From contig JAGTXZ010000008.1 in NCBI GenBank assembly GCA_018398575.1, positions 868,001 to 932,000 of the forward strand: 64,000 bases of DNA, written 5' to 3'. This DNA is from Ampelomyces quisqualis. Taxonomy: Eukaryota > Ascomycota > Dothideomycetes > Pleosporales > Phaeosphaeriaceae. The translations under genes and the position numbers were made by a program. Below the pieces are notes generated by a model. The model saw only the letters and a list, made by a program, of their open reading frames with translations, was not told the origin of the DNA and searched no databases. Of the stretch, positions 55,914 to 64,000 are shown one piece after another. Each line of letters starts with the position of its first letter. Position 1 is the first letter of the stretch.

Positions 55914-58158
55914 ATGACCAACTCCGACAACCCCACCCACATGCTGAGCTCCAGCAACATAGCCCCAGGCACAACACGCTACCCCGGCGCCGCCGCCCCG
56001 AAATCCCTCGACACATACACCGACTTCGCAACCTACATTTCCCAACGCCAATGTCCCACGTGCCACGTACCCTTCCTATCACGATCAAGCCACACAGCCG
56101 CCCTCTTCCAGCCATGGATCACCCACCAAGCGCCACTCACTTGCCGCGTGACATGCCGCACGTGCTCGCAAGCCACGTGCATCGCGTGCCTGGACAAGGA
56201 ATCGCACCGGCGAGTGTGGCACGATGTCCAGGGCACAAAGCTTTCTTGGTGCTGTGGTCGCGGGCGGCTATTTGTCGTTTGGATTCTAGTGTGTGGATTC
56301 GATGCGCGGTATTGTGTGGCCAAGGGGCGGCGGGATGGAGCGGCTGGTTTGGAGAATAGGGCCGTGGCGGCTGGGGGTGGAGGACGCTTTGGGCGCGCGG
56401 CGCAGCGGGATAATGGGACGGGGTATGAGGAGGTTGATTTGTTTCAGGTGCGGGGGGAGTTGTTTGGTGGGTGGTTGGGGGGTGGGCTGGGAGCGGGGGT
56501 GAAAGGTGAGGGCGAGATGAGGGCGGAGAGTGTGGAGAGGAGAATGGATCGGTTTGATGCGCTTTGTTTTGGGGGTTTGGCGAGGTTGTTGCCGAGTCCG
56601 GAGGGGACGGCGAGTTTTGATGGGAATCCGCCTGGCGCGGTGGTTAGTTTGTTGGTGAATAGTAAGGTTTTGGACAAGGCGGCTGAATTGTTGCGGTACG
56701 TTGATGCCAAAAGGTCTGTTGAGAGTTGCTGACAATGATTGCAGGAACGGTAGTCTCGATAACGCGTCGAAACGAAAGGACTTGTACATGGCTTTGGTAG
56801 GCTTCCTACGTGTCATCGGCACGCACGAAGCCACAAAGGCCAAAGCAATGTACAGCGATCGAGTTGTCTGGCCTGACAGCGTTAACATCTTGACACTATC
56901 GTTCATGGGCCCAGGCCAGAATCGAAGCCAAGCAGGCTCATCGCTTGCGTCTGGTCTGCGGAACCTCAATGCCCAGAGCGAGATCATGCTGAAGCAAGCG
57001 ACAAAAATGAGGAGCGAGTTTAGCGATCAAGATGGGACAGATTTGTTGTGGTTATGCCGCATGATCTCGGATCTGTCCACTCATCTGCGCATCGGGAGCG
57101 ACAGAAGCTTGACGACACATGGTATTGTCGAGGTTTCTGACAACCAGATATGGTCGACACATGCGCATGCAGGTCTGGCGCGAAATGCTGTGCAGTCCCG
57201 GCCGGGTAGGATGAAGAGGTTGATTACTGAGGTGACTAATCTTAGAACGGGTCTGGCGGAAGGGATATTCGTCAAGCATGCGGAGTCGAGGTTGGACTTG
57301 ATGAAGTAAGCCTATGCTCATGCCAAAGTCTAATGTGCGCTGACGAATCAGGATCCTGATCGTTGGACCCAAAGGTACACCCTATGAGAATGGGCTCTTC
57401 GAATTCGATCTGTACTGCTCGCCTCAGTTCCCGCTGGAACCACCCACGATGACCTTCAAGGGAACGAATGGCGGCGAGCTGACCATCAACCCCAACCTCC
57501 ATTCAGATGGTAAAGGTAGGGTTTGTTCGCATTGTAGTCTTGCAGATTCACTAAGACAAGCGCAGTCTGCCTCTCCCTGTTGGGCACCTGGCCAGGCCCC
57601 ACGTGGACTCCTCATCAGTCGACGATACTACAAATCCTCATCAGTATCCAAGCGATGATATTTTGTGAGAACCCAGTCCACAACGAGCCCGGCTATTCGA
57701 CCATTGCTACGGACCAGGATAGTAGGCAACTCAATTCCATTGTTCGCTCAATCACAGCCAAGTTCGCCATTCGCCGATGGGCAACAAACCCTCCAGCGTT
57801 GTGGAGCGATGAGGTCTCTCACCATTTCAAGAGGAACGGCAATACAATTTTACAACAAGTCGAGATATGGGCGCGAGATTCACAAGATAGCCCAAGACAA
57901 TATGGAAACGATTTCGGCATGGTAGATATACTTGGTTTCCAAAAGGTTGATTTGGCTGTGGAGTTGCCCGAGTTGCAAAAGGCATTGCAAAGATATGGCG
58001 CTACGTATTCTCCTCAGCGCCTTTTGCCAAGGCAGTCGAGATCGTATGGAGGCTATGACCATCGGTATCCTTCAGGACGCGGAAATATGTATGGTGGTCC
58101 AAGGGGGGGCATGGGGTTTGGCGGTGGTCCTGGAATGTCTTTTGGGCGTGGCTTCTGA
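55914..58158 (+). CDS. Large ubiquitin-conjugating enzyme E2 (UBE2O/BIRC6-like UBC domain)
   Basis: Join 55914..56695, 56745..57305, 57352..57515 and 57566..58158, 699 aa. The UBC domain spans about 447-600: ILIVGPKGTPYENGLFEFDLYC, PQFPLEPPTMTF, NLHSDGKVCLSLLGTWPGPTW and STILQILISIQAMIFCENPVHNEPGY (quoted in parts). The thioester cysteine is C504 in KVCLSLLGTW; the W-P-G-P after it and the FCENPVHNEPGY helix are typical of the UBE2O/BIRC6 class of hybrid E2/E3 enzymes. The N-terminus has a dense cysteine cluster (QCPTCHVPF, CRVTCRTCSQATCIAC, SWCC) at about 42-115 that could bind zinc like a RING or B-box. The C-terminal tail is Gly/Arg rich (SYGGYDHRYPSGRG, GGPRGGMGFGGG), unusual for an E2. 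Three introns of 49, 46 and 50 nt. Confidence 0.88.
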
Positions 58159-58462
58159 TTAGACATTGATTATTTTAGTACGTACGCAAGACAGGCATGT
58201 GATGACTTTGGGAGTCAAAGATGATTGTGTTATGAGGCTCTGTGGCTCTCGGGATATTCGCCAAGACGGACCGTGCGCGGCGGCAGGCGTGGATCGCTCT
58301 ACATCAGTGACGAACTACAACCCACGACCAAACAATCCCCACGCGCCATCTCCCACATCTTCTCCCCACACCAAACTTGCTGCTTTCCGCCGCTTTTCAT
58401 AGCAGCTTTTCAAAGTCTTCTTCATTCGAATCGAGATCGCCGACACATCACAACCTGCCACC
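58159..58462. promoter_or_regulatory. Promoter region of RPN5
   Basis: 304 bp between the E2 stop and the RPN5 ATG. I did not find the proteasome-associated control element GGTGGCAAA. No gene seen. Confidence 0.45.
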
Positions 58463-60148
58463 ATGTCTAGCGGAGAGGTACTCAAGGCGGACAAGGATTT
58501 CTCCAAAGAAGCCGATGCCGCCATTCCAGAGGCCGAGAAGCTGGGAGAAGTGTGTAAGATATGTTCTAGAGCTGATCGAAGCTAATATGATATCGTCAGA
58601 GCAACCCACAAGCCGGCATCGACCAGCTGCTTACTCTCGAGAAGAAGACCCGTCAGGTACGCAAGCTAGAAATGTACTTCCGCACAACTGTATACTTATT
58701 CTTGCAAGGCCTCAGATCTCGCGTCGACCTCTCGAATCATTATCGCCATCGTCACAATAGCCAAGCGGGCAAAGGATTGGAATTTGATGAACGAACAGGT
58801 CCTGCTACTTTCCAAGAAGCATGGACAACTCAAGCAGGCCACCACCAAGATGGTCCAGAAGGTCATGGGCTTCCTGGACGACACACCTAACATCGAGACC
58901 AAGCTGTCAGTCATTGAATCTCTGCGTACAGTAACTGAGGGCAAGGTAAGATCACGAGAGAGTGGGTACATGCGCATCACTGACAACAGTATAGATTTTC
59001 GTCGAAGTAGAGCGCGCCCGCATCACACGTATACTGTCAAACATCAAGAAGGAGCAAGGCGACATCACCGCGGCGACCGACATCCTCTGCGAGCTCCAGG
59101 TCGAGACCTTTGGCTCCATGACCCGACGAGAAAAGACCGAATTCATCTTACAACAGGTGTCGCTGTGCATACAAAAGGGTGATTGGACACAGGCCGGTAT
59201 TCTGAGCAGGAAGATCGGCACAAAGTACTTCGCGCGTAGGCCTAAGAAGACCCCAGAGCAGCTTGAAAAGGACAGGATAGCGCGCGAAGAGGCGGAGAAG
59301 AACCGAAGCGTCGACGATCCGCCCATCGAGCCGGAAGATGACGTGACGGACCTGAAACTCAGGTACTACGAGCAACAAATCACTCTGGCCAAGCACGACA
59401 GCAAATATCTTGATGTGTGTAAGCACTACCGGCAGGTGTTGGATACGGAGGCGGTGGAAGAGGACCCCAAGAAGCTCCAAGCTGTAAGTCGAACGCTGCA
59501 TCATTCTTGGCTTCACTGACCATCTCGCAGATTCTCCAACGCGTCATCTACTTCGTCATCCTCGCACCCTACGACAACGAGCAGTCCGACCTTATTCACC
59601 GCATCCAGCGCGATTCGCGCAACGCACAGATTCCGCAAGACGCCCAACTAGTGAAGCTGTTCACCATACCAGAACTCATGCGATGGCCCATGGTTGCGAA
59701 GCAGTTCGGGCCACACTTGACTGAGACAGACGTCTTCGATGCTGAGAAGGATGATTCAGACGACGAGAAGGCATTCCAGAGGTGGCAGGACCTGCGCAAG
59801 CGTGTGATTGAGCACAACGTTCGCGTTGTCGCCAAGTACTACACACGCATCCAGATTCCGCGGTTGACGGAGCTGTTGGATCTCACGGAAGACGAGACGG
59901 AGAAGAACATTAGCGAGCTGGTGAGCGCAAAGACCATCTACGCCAAGATCGACCGACCAGCGCGTGTTGTCACATTCTCGAAGCCTAGAGACGCGGACGA
60001 TGTGCTCAACGAGTGGAGCGGTAACATGAAGAGCTTGCTGGGTCTGTTGGAGAGGGTCGACCACCTCATCACGAAGGAAGAGATGATGGCGCGCATCCAG
60101 CCAACCAAGGTTGATAAGAGCAAGGCAGGCAAGGGAAAGGCGAAATAA
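58463..60148 (+). CDS. RPN5: 26S proteasome regulatory subunit RPN5
   Basis: Join 58463..58549, 58600..58656, 58709..58945, 58995..59483 and 59531..60148, 495 aa. Non-ATPase scaffold subunit of the 19S lid. Helical-repeat N-terminal half (IDQLLTLEKKTRQ, DWNLMNEQVLLLSKKHGQLK, IETKLSVIESLRTVTEGK, ILCELQVETFGSMTRREKTEFILQQ) and a C-terminal PCI domain (about 300-450: LMRWPMVAKQFG, RVVAKYYTRIQIPRLTELLDL, ISELVSAKTIYAKIDRPARVV); motifs quoted in parts. The sequence is close to RPN5/PSMD12 over the whole length. Kozak context CCACCATGTC is strong. Four introns of 50, 52, 49 and 47 nt. Exon 1 ends GAA before gtgtgt, chosen because the alternative donor four bases on creates a stop. Ends KSKAGKGKAK. 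Confidence 0.95.
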
Positions 60149-60346
60149 GCCGCGATTGACGCAGAGTCACGGTCTAAGACGATTGCGGGTAGTCTAGATA
60201 TGAGGAGCTGTCTAAATTTGGCTCCGCGCGTGTTCTTGCACAGCGCATGTAATATAGACGTCTGAAAGACTCAAATGCCCATGTCTACAGTCTTGTCCTA
60301 TGTGATGAACAACGCCGCGCTCAAATGCTCACAACCTAGCTGATTC
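60149..60346. other. Convergent 3' spacer
   Basis: 198 bp between the converging 3' ends of RPN5 and the serine hydrolase gene; no feature beyond the expected UTRs. Confidence 0.5.
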
Positions 60347-61201
60347 TCAAAACGGCACATCCATGTCCTCCGCACTCTCCTCTTCCTTCTTCTTGCCTTC
60401 TTCGCCTTGCATGACCTCCTTGATGAAGCCAATGAGCGCGTTCACGCTCGCCTTTTGCGTACTCGGCAAAAAGTGTCCTCCAGGATGATATACCACATAT
60501 TTCTCCTCCTTGTTTTCGCATGCCTCCACAAGCGCAAGACTCCTCGCCTCCTCTACCACAACGTCCTGCGTGCCCAAAAAATGCAGCATCTTCGTCTTGA
60601 TCTTCGGTTCGTAGAAGGCATGATACGGGTTCTTCCCTCTAGCCGCGAATCCCGAATACGACACGGCAAACTTGAGCGGCGGATGGATCACACCCTCCTC
60701 ATCCTTCTCAAACGATTCCGGAAACCGCATGCCCCCGTCCTTACACTGCGCTTCAAACCCTTTTCTCCGCCCGGGCTCGAGTAGCGATGCAATCATCGCA
60801 GCGCACGCACCACCTTGCGAAAACCCAACTACACCATCAAACGGCCCCTCGGTCCTCAACACGTCCGCAATCTTTCCCAGTCCCAATTCCAGTCCCTCAT
60901 ACGTATACGGCTCTCCTTGACCCTTTCGTCTCCACCACGCCCACGCATCAATCTCCTCTGTCTCTGCCTCATCTTTGCCCTCGCCGTCCCTCGCCGTCCC
61001 GCTTCCTGCCAGAAAACTCTCGTCCGCGGGCGTCAGCCGGATCGGCGCGGTCGGATATACGAGCTCGCAGCCTGCAGGGAAGTATTTTTGGAGTGTTTTT
61101 CGCAGCGCGCCGGTTTTGGCTTGGAAGAGTGGGCCGGATTGTGTGTAGCCGTGGAGCATGAGCAGCTTGATGGGCCGGGAGGGAGGGGCGGTGGACGTCA
61201 T
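60347..61201 (-). CDS. FSH-family serine hydrolase (alpha/beta fold)
   Basis: Intronless, 284 aa from the ATG at 61201. FSH1/OVCA2-type esterase. N-terminal strand and oxyanion loop IKLLMLHGYTQSG (11-23), nucleophile S128 in GFSQGG, Asp about 213 in FLGTQDVVV and His about 243 in YHPGGHFLP complete the Ser-Asp-His triad. The insert ESFLAGSGTARDGEGKDEAE (about 61-80) and the acidic C-terminus after the last helix are probably flexible. An upstream in-frame ATG at 61282 would add 27 residues, basic and without acidic side chains, resembling a mitochondrial presequence; its context (T at -3) is poorer than that of 61201 (A at -3), so I prefer 61201. Stand-alone members often hydrolyse short esters; no biosynthetic gene cluster is nearby. 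Confidence 0.85.
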   Translation of the reverse strand: MTSTAPPSRPIKLLMLHGYTQSGPLFQAKTGALRKTLQKYFPAGCELVYPTAPIRLTPADESFLAGSGTARDGEGKDEAETEEIDAWAWWRRKGQGEPYTYEGLELGLGKIADVLRTEGPFDGVVGFSQGGACAAMIASLLEPGRRKGFEAQCKDGGMRFPESFEKDEEGVIHPPLKFAVSYSGFAARGKNPYHAFYEPKIKTKMLHFLGTQDVVVEEARSLALVEACENKEEKYVVYHPGGHFLPSTQKASVNALIGFIKEVMQGEEGKKKEEESAEDMDVPF

Positions 61202-61442
61202 GGTGTGCCAGTAGTAGCGGGTGTGAAATCGCGAGGCGGTGAGGGAGCGGAGGTGGGAGATATGGGTGGGCGATGCGGGCATGTAGTGTGTGTGGTTTGG
61301 TGTGGTGTGGGGGGAAAGATGGTGGAAGGTTTTCGGATTGGGTGGAGCACGGTAGGTCGGAATGAGGTCATTGGAGTTTTTGGATAGATTGAAGACGAAG
61401 ATTATTGCAAGTTACAAGTTGTTCAACTCAGAGTTTAAATCT
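61202..61442. other. Spacer upstream of the FSH gene
   Basis: 241 bp with a GTGTGTGTGGTTTGG-type G/T-rich stretch (61285-61315) and a TTT-rich end; presumed promoter of the hydrolase. Confidence 0.4.
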
Positions 61443-63813
61443 TTACCGGAAGCATTTCTCGAAATGTAATATGCAGATCCATCTGACTTTCCATGAAAAG
61501 AAACCCAATACACTACTCCATACACAATACCCTATTTGAGCATCTCGGATTTTCTTATATTCCTTATAGAGCCCTCTTGCAATAGCCTCATTCTCCTCTC
61601 TCAACTTCTCCTCCATATTCCTAACCACCTCCTCCCTCCACTCTCCCTCGACCGGCTTCCCACCATAAGGAACCTTGTGCAGCGTGTCCCCAGAACTTGG
61701 AGGCAGTTTCTCAGGATTCGACCATTTCCCCTTCCTTTGTCGCCCATCCCTTAAACTGTTTGATTGAGCCCTGTATGCCGCACAATCATGGCGGTAGAAG
61801 CAATTACAATTCCCACACTCGAATCACGGCTTCAATTTGTCTTCCAAGTCACGGGAGACGTCTTCATCGTCTTCGGACATGTCTGGTGTGGGGATACTGT
61901 CATGAGTCTTGTGACGGCGTATGGTGGGAGTGCTCTTACTAGACTTGCGAGACATGACTTTTGATATGTTCAGAGTCGCCGTCTTGTTCAAACTCGGGCA
62001 CAAAATTATCCGTTCGCTCATACTCAGTTTTCGGCTCGAGATTTTATTCCTGCAGCTGCTGTGCTGGAGGATACGTTTGGTGCTCTTCAGAAGCGCTGGG
62101 CTGTTTTTGAAGCTGCTCGACCTGCTTTTTTGAGTTTATGATTAGTATTTAAGAGACCCCTTATCTCTGTGGCACATTCATGGTAATAATTCCGGCGCGC
62201 AGCTAGTTCTTTATCCTTGTTCTGGATCTGTTCGTCGTACTCCGTCTCCCTCTTCTTATACTCCTCGAACTATTTCTGATGTTGATCGGCAATTGCTTTA
62301 TACGTTTCGAGTTCGTTACTAACCTTCTAGAGTTCCAATTGCTTCGCAGAATTTGTCTCGTTTTCCAACTTCAGTGCATCCTCAACAAATCCCATAGCTG
62401 TAGAGGCAGCCCTAAGCTCTAACTCAAGGCGCTTGGTCTTAGTTTCTTTGGTCTCAAGCTCGTATTGTGCTTCTGTGAGCCACTACTTGGTGTTGTCGCA
62501 GTCCCCCTCGATAATTTGCTTCTCGCTTTCAACGTCCTTGAGCTCATTTTCGTGGTCTACGATCTGCTTTTTGAGGTCATCATTTTGATTACCAAGCTCT
62601 TGTCAATCGTGTCAGATTTCTGCAAATTATTCCTGGAAAGTCCCATGCTCTTTCTCGGAAGTCTCCAACGCTTCCTGGCAGCTCGTAAGCTTCTTCTCGG
62701 AGATTTTCAAATCCCCTAACAAGCCGCAAGCTTTTTGTGGAGATCAGAATTCTCTTCATTACCCTCTTTAACATCTTCCTTAGATTGAAAAAGCTCTTTG
62801 ATCTCGATTTTCGCCTCTTCGAGCTGTTCTTCTGCTGCCTTAGCACGCACCTCTGCGCCTTCACGATTCTTCAATGCAATCGCCAGGCTAGCTTTTGTCT
62901 CAGTAAGTTCTTCTTCATTGGTTCTGATAGATGTCTTGTGTTCATTCGTTATCGTGTCCTTGGAGGCTTGAGCTTCGGCGACAGAAGTTTCGCGCGCCAC
63001 CACTGCTTCCTCCAGCTCTTCGACCTTTCTTTCAAGCTCAGACCTAAGATCGTTGATTTTTTCTGTAGCAGCAGTATCTGCTTCAGCGGCGTTGCGAGAC
63101 TCTGCACACGAAGTCTTGATCTGCTTCGTGAGATCGTCCCTCTCTTCAGAGACTGCATCCAACTCCTGTTTGATGGCTTCATTGATGCTCTTCCAGTGAG
63201 CATTCTCTTCCTTTCTATGTTTCTTCTCACCCTTCAACGTATCATACTCCACCCTCAAACGTTCAAGTTTACGGCGCGCATCATCCCGCTCCTTAGCGAC
63301 AACCTCTTTCTGCTCGTTCGCCGCTCCCGTCATCATATCGAGTCCATCTCTGAGAACGTCAACCATGTGAAGATTCTCATCTTCTTTCACATCTGCTTGA
63401 TGCTTTTTTTCAGTCTTCTTCGCATTTGTCTTCTTGTTCCTCCCTCCAAAACAGTACTTAAACAGCACATACACCCCAACCAGCCCCACAACATGCAACC
63501 CCACGAAAGCAGCTGTCATTCCCGCCGAAAATTATGGTGGCACGGCCGGCGGGAACAGCGGTCCACCCACAGGCGCACGATGGTCAGAGTAACAAATTGA
63601 GTTGGAGTGCATCCAAAAGTTTTCCACGGCATTGTGATTGCTGGAATAGTACGTCCCGTTGTGAAGAACCTTTTCGGGGATTGCGCCGGACCAGACAATG
63701 TCTTTGGCGTTCTGGTCTCGGCACAGGAAGACACACTCGATTGCGTCGTGGTTGGTGGAGTTCAAGGTGGGAGACCAGTTGGGGGGCATGTTGTTTGGGT
63801 ATTGATTGGACAT
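61443..63813 (-). pseudogene. Broken coiled-coil membrane protein gene with RIP-type stop codons
   Basis: The coding sense runs from the ATG at 63813 (MSNQYPNNMPPNW) to about 61443. Stop at 63532-63534 splits an N-terminal Asn/His/Cys-rich part from a membrane segment (MTAAFVGLHVVGLVGVYVLF, ATG 63519) and a 240-residue charged coiled coil that stays open to 62716. There the frame shifts by one base and the coiled coil continues with stops at 62627, 62612, 62603, 62483, 62327, 62270 and 62087. A second shift lies at a six-A run (62126-62131), followed by stops at 62044, 61939 and 61936. A last part (61443-62021) has an in-frame TGA at 61824 and a Cys-rich motif FECGNCNCFYRHDC. Nearly every stop fits a C-to-T change of CAA, CAG or CGA. 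The 63519-62716 part alone could still give a 267-residue protein. Function unknown. Confidence 0.75.
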
Positions 63814-64000
63814 GGTGCTGATTCGAGACTGATATCTGATTGTTTGTAAATGTGAATTCTGGGATCGTGAGTGTTGTTAGATAGAGGGGCTGATTGTAAA
63901 ACTTAAAATACCTGTTCATGGCGATGTATGTAAATCGTGACCATGCCATGGCCTTTGTTCATTCAGGGCTGGTATTTTTCCGAGACCAGGTAAGTCGAGA
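63814..64000. other. Right end of the window
   Basis: 187 bp upstream of the broken gene, probably its former promoter; nothing else seen. Confidence 0.4.

Noticed and set aside
1..64000. tRNA, rRNA or CRISPR arrays
   Set aside because: Looked for cloverleaf-like stems, rRNA-like conserved blocks and regular short repeats with spacers; none found by eye.

Overview
This is a 64 kb piece of a filamentous ascomycete nuclear genome. Genes lie on both strands without operons, most have several short introns (about 44-67 nt, GT...AG, often with a CTNAC branch site), and intergenic spaces are short. The gene content (Zn2Cys6 regulator, DHA1 MFS pump, FAD monooxygenase, NuA3 subunit Nto1, STE6-type ABC exporter) and the AT-rich, RIP-like patches fit Pezizomycotina, most likely Dothideomycetes/Pleosporales. 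The class assignment is inferred from style, not from a search. Exon joins were worked out by hand from splice signals, reading frame and family conservation; in every multi-exon model the exon lengths add up to a whole number of codons.

Left part (0-30 kb): a DHA1-type MFS transporter whose last intron is swollen by a polypyrimidine repeat; a conserved fungal protein of unknown function; a DUF3431 protein with an unclear 5' end; a Tra2/SR-like RNA-binding protein; NTO1; an FAD-dependent monooxygenase with a C-terminal membrane anchor; an RBR E3 ubiquitin ligase; an F-box/LRR protein; a PHO85-type cyclin-dependent kinase; a short conserved protein; an FAD/NAD(P)-binding oxidoreductase; and a Zn2Cys6 transcription factor.

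Middle (30-33.3 kb): an AT-rich accessory island. It holds an 826 bp element with 39 bp inverted termini, five copies of TACGGAGTA/TACTCCGTA, and a secreted SurE-like nucleotidase relative whose active-site motifs are altered. A 44 bp direct repeat flanks the island on both sides.

Right part (33.3-61.3 kb) is mostly housekeeping: a cytochrome b5-acyl-CoA dehydrogenase fusion; a hypothetical ORF; a PIN-like/RGG protein; TRAX (with an 18 nt microexon); GPI14/PIG-M; a STE6-like ABC exporter; PBDC1; a WDR6/Trm734 WD40 protein; a BRCT protein built from S/T-P repeats with a KEN box; a large UBE2O/BIRC6-like E2; proteasome lid subunit RPN5; and an FSH-type serine hydrolase. The right end (61.4-63.8 kb) is a coiled-coil gene broken by two frameshifts and a series of C-to-T type stop codons, which looks like RIP damage of a duplicated gene.

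Several genes belong to the same broad processes (ubiquitin/proteasome: RBR E3, F-box, large E2, RPN5; RNA and tRNA biology: Tra2-like, TRAX, PIN protein, WDR6), but nothing in the layout shows co-regulation beyond divergent pairs sharing short promoters (TRAX/GPI14, PBDC1/WDR6). No tRNA, rRNA, CRISPR array or secondary-metabolite backbone gene was found.
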